Shown here one piece after another: positions 41,052 to 50,710 of a stretch of 64,000 bases of DNA. The first letter of the stretch is position 1. Each line of letters begins with the position of its first letter. The translations under genes and the position numbers were made by a program. The DNA comes from Emcibacter sp048269205 (GTDB lineage Bacteria; Pseudomonadota; Alphaproteobacteria; Sphingomonadales; Emcibacteraceae). The stretch lies in NCBI RefSeq assembly GCF_048269205.1, contig NZ_JBLXJC010000001.1:1116001-1180000 (forward strand), read 5' to 3'. The notes below the pieces were generated by a model that was not told the origin of the DNA, ran no database searches, and saw only the letters and a program-made list of their open reading frames with translations.

Positions 41052-42416
41052 TTATTCCCGAGCGGCCAACTGAGTTTGAGCGCTGTCCAGGCTCTTGCCA
41101 AGTTTGTCGATCAGTTCGTCGATTTCCGCCTCGGTGATGATCAGTGGCGGGCAGATGGCAATGACATCGCCCAGGTTGCGCAGGATCAGCCCGTTGTTCA
41201 GGCAGGCCGCAATGACCTTTGCCCCTGCGGCGCCAACGGGATCAAAAAACCTCTTTGTTTCCTTGTCCTTGACCAAATGCAGGGCCCAGATCAGGCCGGT
41301 GCCGCGCACATCACCGACCAGGGGGTGATCGGAAAAATGCTGCAGTTTTTGCTGCAGGTATGCTGCAGTCTTTGCGGCGTGTGCAAAGACGTTGTCGCGT
41401 TCATAAATCTCCAGAACTTTCAGTCCGACGGCCGAACTCACCGGATGGCCGCTATAGGTAAAGCCGTGGCCGAAGGCGCCGTTTTTGTTGCTGGCCTCAA
41501 TCATGGCCTGGTACATATGTTCCGGAATTGCCACGGCACTGAGCGGCATATAGGCGCTGGTCAGCGCCTTGGCCATGCTCATGGTGTCGGGGCGGAAGCT
41601 AAAGGTTTCACAGCCAAAGGCCTTGCCGGTGCGCCCGAAGCCGCAGATCACCTCGTCATCGATCAGGAAGATGTCATATTTGTCCAGAATGGCGCGCAGT
41701 TTCGGGAAATACCCTTCCGGCGGCATGATCACCCCACCGGCGCCCATGACCGGTTCGGCAATCATGGCGGCGATGGTGTCGGGGCCTTCCCTCTGGATCA
41801 TTTCTTCCAGACTGCCGAGCAGTCGGTCGGTAAACTCCACCTCGCTTTCACCGTCCCTGCCGTCCCGGTAATAGAAGGGGCAGTCCGTATGCAGGAAGCC
41901 GGTCAGGGGCAGGTCGAAAAGGGCATGGTTGACGGGAATGCCGGTCAGGCTGCCGCTGGCGAGCGTCACCCCGTGATAGGCAAGCTGGCGGCTGATAATC
42001 TTCTTTTTTTCCGGTTTGCCGATGGCATTGAAATAATAACGCATCAGCTTGACCTGACTGTCATTGGCATCGGAGCCTGAGGAGCCGAAAAAGATGCGGC
42101 TGTCTTCCATGGGAATCATGTCCCGAAGTTTTTCCGCAAGCTGGATTCCCGCTTCGTGGCTGCGCCCGGAAAACATATGCGCGAATCCCATATTGCGGAT
42201 CGCTTCCGCCGCCACGTCGGCAATCTCTTCACTGCCGTAACCGAGGGAGGCGCACCATAGCCCGGCCATGCCCTCCAGATATTTCTTTCCCTTGTCGTCC
42301 CACTGATAGATGCCCTTGCCCCGAGCCATGATCATGGGGCCGTTTTCCTCCATCAGCTTGAAATTGCTGGTCGGCGGGACGATGGGATAGTGGTCGTTTC
42401 TGGGATACTGGGACAT
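41052..42416 (-). CDS. Class III aminotransferase (omega-amino-acid type)
   Basis: A 454-residue PLP fold-type I enzyme. The PLP lysine lies in TMSMAKALTSAYMPLSAV near residue 290. Supporting motifs are GKGIYQWDDKGKKYLEGMAGLWCASLGYG, FFGSSGSDANDSQVKLMRYY and IDDEVICGFGRTGKAFG. Overall it resembles omega-amino-acid:pyruvate or beta-alanine/taurine aminotransferases; the exact amine donor is not set by sequence. Length is typical. It stands alone on the minus strand. Confidence 0.88.
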   Translation of the reverse strand: MSQYPRNDHYPIVPPTSNFKLMEENGPMIMARGKGIYQWDDKGKKYLEGMAGLWCASLGYGSEEIADVAAEAIRNMGFAHMFSGRSHEAGIQLAEKLRDMIPMEDSRIFFGSSGSDANDSQVKLMRYYFNAIGKPEKKKIISRQLAYHGVTLASGSLTGIPVNHALFDLPLTGFLHTDCPFYYRDGRDGESEVEFTDRLLGSLEEMIQREGPDTIAAMIAEPVMGAGGVIMPPEGYFPKLRAILDKYDIFLIDDEVICGFGRTGKAFGCETFSFRPDTMSMAKALTSAYMPLSAVAIPEHMYQAMIEASNKNGAFGHGFTYSGHPVSSAVGLKVLEIYERDNVFAHAAKTAAYLQQKLQHFSDHPLVGDVRGTGLIWALHLVKDKETKRFFDPVGAAGAKVIAACLNNGLILRNLGDVIAICPPLIITEAEIDELIDKLGKSLDSAQTQLAARE

Positions 42417-42522
42417 GAATAAGGCCTCCGGTTATATTTGCCGGATCATATCACAGAGAAAGGGAGACTTGGCAAGCGAAAGACAACAGGATAAGCATAA
42501 GGAAACTATTCAGGGACCCTAA

Positions 42523-43251
42523 ATGGACTGGCGCGACGAAGGCATTATCCTCTCCCTCAGGAAGCATGGCGAATTTGACGCCATCATAGAGGTATTGACC
42601 CGCGGGCATGGCCGTCACGGCGGGCTTGTCAAGGGCGGCATGGGCCGCCGTCAGCGGGGTAATCTTCAGCCCGGCAACGAAGTGGACCTGCACTGGCGCG
42701 GCCGGCTGGAAAGCCACCTCGGTACCTATCAGGTGGAACTGATCCGTTCCCGTTCCGCCGCTTTCCTGCATCTGCCGCAGAAACTGGCCGTTCTCAACGC
42801 TGTGACGGCCGTGCTTTGCGCCTGTCTGCCGGAGCGGGAAGATCATGCGCCTTTGCTGGATGGCCTGATCGCCCTGTTGGATGTACTGGAAGAATCAAGC
42901 GCCGATGTTACTGAATGGGGGCCGTTGCTGGTGCGCTGGGAACTGGGACTTCTGGGCGAACTGGGATTCGGCCTTAACCTCAGTCATTGTGCGGCCACCG
43001 GCGTGACAGAGGACCTGATCTATGTGTCCCCCAGGTCGGGCAGAGCGGTCTCCGGGGTCGCCGGCCGGCCATACAGTGACAAAATGCTGCCGCTGCCGCA
43101 GTTTCTTCTCGGTAACGGCGGGGAAGTGACGGCGGACGATGTGCGCGACGGCCTGCATCTGACCGAGTTCTTTCTCGAACGTCATACGCTCACCCCGCAC
43201 AGCCGCAAAATCCCCCAGGCCCGGCTCATGCTGATGGATCATATCCTGTAA
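42523..43251 (+). CDS. recO: DNA repair protein RecO
   Basis: A 242-residue RecO: OB-fold N-terminus DWRDEGIILSLRKHGEFDAIIEVLTRGHGRHGGLVKGG, followed by the helical C-terminal domain with WELGLLGELGFGLNLSHCAATG and YVSPRSGRAVS. It loads RecA with RecF/RecR at gaps and anneals single strands. A four-Cys zinc finger is not visible, which is common in the alphaproteobacterial branch. It lies just upstream of parC, 70 bases apart. Confidence 0.94.
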   Translation: MDWRDEGIILSLRKHGEFDAIIEVLTRGHGRHGGLVKGGMGRRQRGNLQPGNEVDLHWRGRLESHLGTYQVELIRSRSAAFLHLPQKLAVLNAVTAVLCACLPEREDHAPLLDGLIALLDVLEESSADVTEWGPLLVRWELGLLGELGFGLNLSHCAATGVTEDLIYVSPRSGRAVSGVAGRPYSDKMLPLPQFLLGNGGEVTADDVRDGLHLTEFFLERHTLTPHSRKIPQARLMLMDHIL

Positions 43252-43321
43252 ATTTCCGGAAAAATAATCCTCGCCTGCAACATCTTGTGGCACCGGAAAA
43301 AATAATTGATATAGTCGTCTC

Positions 43322-45553
43322 ATGAGTATATTGCCCGAAGATACAATTCTTGACGCGCCGCTCGGTGATACCCTGGGTGACCGTTATTTATCCTATGCCC
43401 TGTCAACCATTATGGCCCGGTCTTTGCCGGACGTGCGGGACGGTCTGAAGCCGGTTCACCGCCGCCTTCTGTATGCCATGCGGCTGTTGAAACTGAACCC
43501 GGAAACCGGCTTTAAGAAATGCGCCCGCGTGGTTGGCGACGTGATCGGTAAATACCATCCCCACGGCGACCAGTCGGTTTATGACGCCATGGTGCGTCTG
43601 GCCCAGGAATTCGCCGTGCGCTATCCCATGGTCGACGGACAGGGTAACTTCGGTAATATCGACGGCGATAATGCGGCTGCCATGCGATATACGGAAGCGC
43701 GCCTGACCGAAGTGGCCGTGGCCCTGATGGAGGGACTGGACGAAGACACGGTTGATTTTCGCGAAACCTATGACGGGGAAGAGAATGAACCGGTGGTTAT
43801 GCCGGCCAATTTTCCCAATCTACTTGCCAATGGCGCGGCAGGTATTGCCGTGGGTATGGCGACCAGCATCCCGCCTCATAATGTCTCTGAAGTCTGTGAT
43901 GCGCTGCTGCATCTGATCAAGTTTCCCAATGCTTCCATCCGTAAACTGGTGGACTATATCCCGGGGCCCGATTTCCCGACCGGCGGTGTGATTGTGGAGC
44001 CGGTGGAAAATATCATCCAGGCCTATGAAACGGGACGCGGCGGTTTTCGTCTCCGGGCAAAATGGGACGTGGAAGAAGGCAGCCGCGGCGCCTATCAGAT
44101 CGTGGTCACGGAAATTCCCTATCAGGTGCAGAAATCCAAACTGATTGAAAAGATCGCTGACCTGATTTACGAAAAGAAACTGCCGATCCTGGCCGATGTG
44201 CGGGATGAAAGCTCCGATGACATCCGCATTGTGCTGGAACCGAAAAGCCGTACGGTGGAAGCGGAAGTCCTGATGGAAAGCCTGTTCCGGCTGACCGAGC
44301 TGGAGACCCGGTTCCCGCTGAATATGAATGTGCTCGACAAGGGCACATCACCCCGGGTGATGAACCTGCGTGAAGTATTGCAGTGCTTCCTGGATCATCG
44401 CCTCGAGGTTTTGTTGCGTGGCTCCCGCCACAGACTCGGCAAGATCGAGCACCGGCTGGAAATCCTTGGCGGCTATCTTGTCGCCTATCTGAACCTTGAT
44501 GAAGTGATCCGCATCATCCGCGAGGAAGACGAGCCCAAGAAGGAACTGATGAAAACCTTCGAGCTCACGGATGTACAGGCGGAAGCCATCCTCAATATGC
44601 GGCTGCGCAGCCTGCGCAAGCTTGAGGAAATGGAAATCCGCCGCGAATATGCGGAGCTGGAAGCGGAAAAGAACGAGCTGGAAGAACTTCTCGCCAGCGA
44701 GGAAAAACAGTGGAATGTGATTTCCGACGGCGTGAAGGGCATCAAAGCCCGTTTCGGTAACAAGACCGAGCTGGGACAGCGCCGCAGCGTCTTCGCGGAT
44801 GCGCCGACGGCCGAGATCATTCCCATTGAGGCCATGATCGAGAAAGAACCCATCACCGTGATTTGTTCCGAAAAGGGCTGGATCCGGGCCATGAAGGGCC
44901 ATGTGGCGGTGGACGATACGATCAAATACAAGGAAGGCGACAAAGCCAAATTCGGCTTCCACGCCTATACCACCGACAAAATCCTGCTGTTCGCCAGCAA
45001 TGGCCGTTTCTATACCCTGGGCGGGGACAAGCTTCCCGGGGGGCGCGGTCACGGGGAACCGGTGCGGCTGATGATTGATCTCGGCAATGATCAGGAAATC
45101 GTCTCCCTGTTACCTTACAGGTCGGGAACCAAACTTATTCTTGCCACCCATGCCGGGCGCGGTTTTATGACCGAGGCAGACAATGTGGTGGCCAGCACCA
45201 AAAACGGCAAGCAGATACTTAACGTTGAGGACGGCAAGAACAAGCCCTATAGCGTTGTTCAACTGGAAGAGGGCCAGGATACGGTGGCTGTCATCGGCCG
45301 CAACCGCAAACTGCTGATTTTCCCGCTATCCGACATGGCGGAAATGAACCGGGGCCGGGGGGCGATTATCCAGAAATACAAGGATGCAACCCTTAGCGAT
45401 ATCATCTGTTTCCGGCTTGAGGACGGCCTGAGCTGGGCCATGAAGGGCGGTAAAACCCGGACCGAAACGGACCTCACCCCCTGGATCGGCAAGCGCGGGC
45501 AGGTCGGGCGGATGCCGCCACACGGTTTCCCGCAGAACAACCGCTTCAAATAA
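43322..45553 (+). CDS. parC: DNA topoisomerase IV subunit A
   Basis: A 743-residue type IIA topoisomerase. The catalytic Tyr123 lies in AAMRYTEARLT, and the winged helix HPHGDQSVYDAMVRLAQ precedes it. C-terminal beta-pinwheel blades follow. The Ser position that confers quinolone susceptibility in E. coli ParC (Ser80) is Gln84 here, and the Glu84 equivalent is Asp88. A coiled-coil region around 400-465 connects the domains. It separates replicated chromosomes. parE is not in the window. Confidence 0.95.
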   Translation: MSILPEDTILDAPLGDTLGDRYLSYALSTIMARSLPDVRDGLKPVHRRLLYAMRLLKLNPETGFKKCARVVGDVIGKYHPHGDQSVYDAMVRLAQEFAVRYPMVDGQGNFGNIDGDNAAAMRYTEARLTEVAVALMEGLDEDTVDFRETYDGEENEPVVMPANFPNLLANGAAGIAVGMATSIPPHNVSEVCDALLHLIKFPNASIRKLVDYIPGPDFPTGGVIVEPVENIIQAYETGRGGFRLRAKWDVEEGSRGAYQIVVTEIPYQVQKSKLIEKIADLIYEKKLPILADVRDESSDDIRIVLEPKSRTVEAEVLMESLFRLTELETRFPLNMNVLDKGTSPRVMNLREVLQCFLDHRLEVLLRGSRHRLGKIEHRLEILGGYLVAYLNLDEVIRIIREEDEPKKELMKTFELTDVQAEAILNMRLRSLRKLEEMEIRREYAELEAEKNELEELLASEEKQWNVISDGVKGIKARFGNKTELGQRRSVFADAPTAEIIPIEAMIEKEPITVICSEKGWIRAMKGHVAVDDTIKYKEGDKAKFGFHAYTTDKILLFASNGRFYTLGGDKLPGGRGHGEPVRLMIDLGNDQEIVSLLPYRSGTKLILATHAGRGFMTEADNVVASTKNGKQILNVEDGKNKPYSVVQLEEGQDTVAVIGRNRKLLIFPLSDMAEMNRGRGAIIQKYKDATLSDIICFRLEDGLSWAMKGGKTRTETDLTPWIGKRGQVGRMPPHGFPQNNRFK

Positions 45554-45572
45554 GACGGGCTGGGGTGGCGTC

Positions 45573-46124
45573 ATGATCAGGATTATTCCACCCCGTCCGC
45601 TTAAAAAAGGCGATCTGGTGCATCTCTATCCGCCGGGTCCGCACCTCAGGCCGGCCTATCAGCAGTTTATCGAGGAAAACAGGGACTATCACCAGCCGTG
45701 GATTTATCATGCCAATGATCCGCGCTCCTATGACGATTATCTCAAGCGAATTGCACAGGGGCGCGTGCTGGGGTTCTTTATTGTCCGTAACGAAGACGAG
45801 AAGCTGGTCGGGGTCGTCAATCTCAATAACATTCTTATGGGCGGGGTGAGAAGCGCCTCTCTTGGATATTACGGCTCCCGGGAAGGGGCCGGAAAGGGAT
45901 ATATGTCAGAGGGGCTGAGGCTGGTGCTGGATTTCGCGGTCGAAAAAGTCGGCCTGCACCGCATCGAGGCCAATGTCCAGCCCGGCAATGAGGCGTCCCT
46001 GCGGCTGGTGCGCAAGCTGGGGTTTCGGAAAGAAGGCTTTTCACCGGAATATCTGCAGATTGGCGGTGAATGGCGCGATCATGAGCGCTGGGCGATCCTG
46101 GATCATGAAATCCGGGCTCTTTAA
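45573..46124 (+). CDS. GNAT family N-acetyltransferase (RimJ/RimL-like)
   Basis: A 183-residue GNAT acetyltransferase with the RimJ/RimL layout: RDYHQPWIYHANDPRSYDDYLKRI, GVVNLNNILMGGVRSASLGYYGSREGAGKGYMSEGLRLVLDFA (acetyl-CoA loop with Gly-x-Gly-x-Ala form), and LHRIEANVQPGNEASLRLVRKLGFRKEGFSPEYLQIGG. It likely acetylates N-termini or small amines in the cytosol. The start is 19 bases after parC. The stop shares TTAA with the convergent GGCT-like gene. Confidence 0.88.
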   Translation: MIRIIPPRPLKKGDLVHLYPPGPHLRPAYQQFIEENRDYHQPWIYHANDPRSYDDYLKRIAQGRVLGFFIVRNEDEKLVGVVNLNNILMGGVRSASLGYYGSREGAGKGYMSEGLRLVLDFAVEKVGLHRIEANVQPGNEASLRLVRKLGFRKEGFSPEYLQIGGEWRDHERWAILDHEIRAL

Positions 46125-46558
46125 CTTGCCCAGCCTTCTATTTCGTTGATATATGCCGTCGGCAAGCCAGCTTTCTTCGCTACAACGGCGAGTGAATGTG
46201 CATAAGATATATTTCGACCCGATAACAATTCCTTTGGTAAGTTGTAAACGATTGCTTCCATTGCGTTATTGTTCGTATCGAATGCGTGTACCTTTTCCGG
46301 CACGTAATCGGCAACACTGGTTTCATTGTAAAGGGATGTCACATCCTCATCAGACAATGTCATAACCAGGCCATAGGCACGCTCATTTTTAGATTTCACC
46401 AGCGTTGCCCTCTCACCGATTCTTAAGCCGAAACCATCAACATAGGCCATAACGGGTTCTGAGGGAGAAAAACCTTTTTCCCGCAATAATGAAATGTCCA
46501 TAAATAGACCGTAGAAAAATATAGCCTTCATTTCATGATCATCTGCAATTGTTGGCAT
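46121..46558 (-). CDS. Gamma-glutamylcyclotransferase-like protein
   Basis: A 145-residue protein reminiscent of the GGCT/AIG2-like fold: IFFYGLFMDISLL at the start, and GERATLVKSKNERAYGLVMTLSDEDVTSLYNE, then VYNLPKEL. The initial FYG-FMD matches the substrate-binding loop, but key catalytic Glu is not certain. It is AT-richer than the adjacent GNAT and TRAP genes. An ATG at 46531 gives a shorter start (MKAIFFYG), typical of the family. The possible role is glutamyl-amine turnover; the call is moderate. Confidence 0.65.
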   Translation of the reverse strand: MPTIADDHEMKAIFFYGLFMDISLLREKGFSPSEPVMAYVDGFGLRIGERATLVKSKNERAYGLVMTLSDEDVTSLYNETSVADYVPEKVHAFDTNNNAMEAIVYNLPKELLSGRNISYAHSLAVVAKKAGLPTAYINEIEGWAS

Positions 46559-46572
46559 ATTTCTGTCCGATA

Positions 46573-48147
46573 CTAGCCGAAAATGATCCCGGGCAACCAG
46601 GTGGTGAGCTCCGGCCAGTTCCAGAGGATTACCAGTGCCAGGATCTGGATCATCACATAGGGGATCACGCCCCTGTAGATATCGGTTGTCTTCACTTCCG
46701 GCGGGGTAACGCCGCGCAGGTAAAAGAGCGCAAAACCGAACGGCGGGGTCAGGAAACTGGTCTGCAGGTTCATGGCCATCATGATGCCAAGCCAGATGGG
46801 GTTGATATCCATCATCAGCAGCACCGGCGCGACGATGGGGACCACCACAAAGGTGATCTCGATAAAATCGAGAAAGAAACCCAGCACAAACATCACCAGC
46901 ATGACCAGGATCAACGCCCCGAGCTTGCCTCCCGGCAGATCGGTGAGGAAGTCGTGAATATAGTCATCCCCGTAAAAGCCTTTGAAGACAAGGGAGAAGA
47001 GAGCGGCGCCGATCAGGATCACAAAGACCATGGAACTGATACGGGTGGTGGACTGCATCACTTCCTGCAGGATCTTTTGGCCGTGGGCCCTCATCAGGCT
47101 GACCATGATGCCCCAGACCACAAACCCGCACAGGAGCCCCGACAGCATGACGGCGATCCTGTCCGCGGCAGAGGTCTCTACCCGTCCCATACGCAGGTCG
47201 AAGAGCTGGGCGATCACCAGCAGGGCCGCAAGGGCCAGGGTGGCGGCATAAATGGGGCGGGCGTTTTGAATGTCGGCCCGGTATCCCGCCATCAGTATGG
47301 CGCCCACGGCACCCACTGCGGCGGCCTCGGTCGGAGTGGCGATGCCCGCCAGGATGGACCCCAGCACGGCGACGATCAGCAGGATCGGCGGCAGGAAAGC
47401 GGCCATCAGCCTGCCAAAGGAAAGCCTGTTATGGCTGTCTGAAATATCTTCGACAGGCGGTGCGGCATTCGGATGAAGAATGGACAGGATGAACTGATAG
47501 ACGATATAGAGCAGCACCAGCCCCAGTCCCGGGATCAGGGCTCCGGCGAACAGGTCGCCGACGGACAGGGGCTCCGGTGACCAGTTGCCCATTTCCAGCT
47601 GGGCCGCCTGCCAGGCGGAAGACAGCTGATCGCCCAGAAGCACCAGCACAATGCTGGGCGGGATGATCTGGCCCAGGGTCCCGGCTGCGGCAATGGAGCC
47701 GCTGGCGAGAGACGGACTGTATCCTTTTTTCAGCATGGTCGGCAGGCTCAGCAGGCCCATGGTCACAACCGTGGCGCCGACAATGCCGGTGCTGGCGGCC
47801 AGCAGGGCCCCGACGATGGTCACGGAAATGCCAAGGCCGCCGCGCACCCGTCCCATAATCTGACCCATGCTTTCAAGAAGTTCCTCGGCGATCTTGCTGC
47901 GTTCCAGCATGACGCCCATAAAAACAAACAGCGGCACCGCCAGCAGGGTATCGTTGCTCATGGTGCCGAAAATACGTTCCGGGATCAGGCCGATAAAGTC
48001 CGGATCAAACTCCCCGGTGACGATACCGATGGCGGCAAACAGAAGTGCCGTGCCGCCCAGGGTAAAGGCTACCGGAAAGCCGGCCAGCAGAAAACCGCAG
48101 GCGGTGACGAACATCAGCAGGCAGAGAAGGGCGGAAGCTTCCATCAC
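46573..48147 (-). CDS. dctM: TRAP transporter large permease (DctM)
   Basis: A 524-residue DctM subunit with about twelve hydrophobic segments and family blocks: LAVPLFVFMGVMLERSKIAEELLESM, SIAAAGTLGQIIPPSIVLVLLGD, and FVVVPIVAPVLLMMDINPIWLGIMMAMNLQTSFLTPPFGFALFYLRGV. It is longer than the usual 430 residues because of an added stretch (about 220-345) with extra hydrophobic segments, as in COG4664-type TRAP units. It overlaps dctQ by four bases and acts with DctP and DctQ in ion-driven uptake. Confidence 0.92.
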   Translation of the reverse strand: MMEASALLCLLMFVTACGFLLAGFPVAFTLGGTALLFAAIGIVTGEFDPDFIGLIPERIFGTMSNDTLLAVPLFVFMGVMLERSKIAEELLESMGQIMGRVRGGLGISVTIVGALLAASTGIVGATVVTMGLLSLPTMLKKGYSPSLASGSIAAAGTLGQIIPPSIVLVLLGDQLSSAWQAAQLEMGNWSPEPLSVGDLFAGALIPGLGLVLLYIVYQFILSILHPNAAPPVEDISDSHNRLSFGRLMAAFLPPILLIVAVLGSILAGIATPTEAAAVGAVGAILMAGYRADIQNARPIYAATLALAALLVIAQLFDLRMGRVETSAADRIAVMLSGLLCGFVVWGIMVSLMRAHGQKILQEVMQSTTRISSMVFVILIGAALFSLVFKGFYGDDYIHDFLTDLPGGKLGALILVMLVMFVLGFFLDFIEITFVVVPIVAPVLLMMDINPIWLGIMMAMNLQTSFLTPPFGFALFYLRGVTPPEVKTTDIYRGVIPYVMIQILALVILWNWPELTTWLPGIIFG

Positions 48148-48674
48148 ATACCCTCCTGCTTTTCTTCCATCAGATGTTCTTGGCCCAGAATGATACGCAG
48201 GCTGTGCAGAATAAGGCTGAGCCCCTGGAGCAGGATGAAGACCACAAAAACAAGTATCAGGCTTTTAAGAAGATAGACGGCCTGGATGCCACTGGCCTCG
48301 ATGCTGCCTTCCATGGCGGCCCAGCTATCCAGGACAAAAGGCCAGCTGTACCAGCCGATCACGAGGGAGACCGGAAACAGGAAGAGGAGGGACCCAACAA
48401 GGTTCACCCAGGCTTTTTTCTTTTCGGAAAAGCTGCCGTAAAAGACATCCACCCGCACATGGCCGTTGTGTTTCAGCGTATATCCGGCGGCGCCCAGGAA
48501 AATCAGGCTGTGAAGATAAAGAAGGCTTTCCTGCAGAAAGATACTGCCGTCCCGGAAGATGTAATGGCTGATCACAATGCCGAACTGCAGCAGCACCAGC
48601 AGCAGAGTGGCCCAGGAAATAAAGCGCCCCAACTTCTCGTTAATCTGGTCAATAAGCCCGGTAATTTTCAACAT
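48144..48674 (-). CDS. dctQ: TRAP transporter small permease (DctQ)
   Basis: A 176-residue four-helix DctQ subunit: LIDQINEKLGRFISWATLLLVLLQFGIVISHYIF, ESLLYLHSLIFLGAAGYTLKHNGHVRVDVFYG, and AVYLLKSLILVFVVFILLQGLSLILHSL. The HVRVDVFYG motif is diagnostic. It is the middle gene of the dctP-Q-M operon (23 bases from dctP, four-base overlap with dctM) and bridges the binding protein and the large permease at the inner membrane. Confidence 0.93.
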   Translation of the reverse strand: MLKITGLIDQINEKLGRFISWATLLLVLLQFGIVISHYIFRDGSIFLQESLLYLHSLIFLGAAGYTLKHNGHVRVDVFYGSFSEKKKAWVNLVGSLLFLFPVSLVIGWYSWPFVLDSWAAMEGSIEASGIQAVYLLKSLILVFVVFILLQGLSLILHSLRIILGQEHLMEEKQEGM

Positions 48675-48697
48675 TATTTTGGAACACTGCAGTGGGA

Positions 48698-49801
<1,104 letters not shown>

Positions 49802-49900
49802 GAAGTTGCCCCTTTATTGGTTTTGCCATTTCATTGCAGTATAAATGCCCTGACTGCAAAGACAATAGTGCAGGTTGCCAGCGGCAGAAAACTGTTCATT

Positions 49901-50641
49901 TCAGCGTTTCAGGGTCCAGCCGCCGGGGCCGAGAAGTTCAAGGGGCTTGAAATTCTGTTTGTAGGCCATCTTGGGGCTGTTTTTCACCCAGTATCCCAGA
50001 TAGATGTAGCCAAGGAAATGTTCCCGGGCCAGAGCAATGTGGCTCATGATGGCGAAGGTGCCGAGACTTCTTTTCAACATGCTCTCATCAGTATCGAAGA
50101 AGCTGTAGACCATACTCAGTCCGTCCTTGAGCTCGTCGGTAAGGGCGACACCGATCAGGCGTCCCTTTTCCCCGGAACCTTCGGCAGGCAGGCGATATTC
50201 CACCAAATGAGTGTGGACGGGGCTGCTTTCCACCATTTCACGGTATTCGTCGGGGGACATTTCAGCCATCCCGCCTTCCGGATGCCGTTCCTTCAGGTAC
50301 AGGCGTAAAAGATCATATTGTTCGTCTGTTACCCGGTTCGGAATGACCGAAACCTTGACGTCATTGTTGTATTTCAGAATTCGTTTCTGGGTCCTGTTGG
50401 CCGTGAACTTCTGTACCGGAATGCGGACGGATATGCAGCGGTTGCATGTCTCGCAGGTTGGACGGTAAACAATATCCTGGCTGCGCCGGAAGCCCACCTG
50501 GGTCAGGGAATCATGCAGGCCGTCAGGGTTCTGACCGTTCAGTTCAGTGAAGACCTTCCGCTCCATCAGGTCCGGCAGGTACGGGCAAGGCGAAGCGGCA
50601 GTTACATAAAACCTTGGAAACTGTGATGACTGGTCGGTCAT
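49901..50641 (-). CDS. bpt: Aspartate/glutamate leucyltransferase (Bpt)
   Basis: A 246-residue leucyl/arginyl-tRNA-protein transferase: RFYVTAASPCPYLPDLMERKVFTEL, GFRRSQDIVYRPTCETCNRCISVRIPV, and the C-terminal MVYSFFDTDESMLKRSLGTFAIMSHIALAREHFLGYIYLGYWVKNSPKMAYKQNFKPLE. The CETC-x2-C cluster is typical. It adds leucine to N-terminal Asp or Glu and marks proteins for ClpS/ClpAP. A start at 50689 would add 16 residues; M at 50641 agrees with family members. It is transcribed on the minus strand 69 bases after the SLC13 gene. Confidence 0.93.
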   Translation of the reverse strand: MTDQSSQFPRFYVTAASPCPYLPDLMERKVFTELNGQNPDGLHDSLTQVGFRRSQDIVYRPTCETCNRCISVRIPVQKFTANRTQKRILKYNNDVKVSVIPNRVTDEQYDLLRLYLKERHPEGGMAEMSPDEYREMVESSPVHTHLVEYRLPAEGSGEKGRLIGVALTDELKDGLSMVYSFFDTDESMLKRSLGTFAIMSHIALAREHFLGYIYLGYWVKNSPKMAYKQNFKPLELLGPGGWTLKR

Positions 50642-50710
50642 GTGGGGTCTTTCGGCATTTCTTGAATCAGTTCTGACAGTATAGCTCAAACCTGTAAATA
50701 ATACCTAAAG

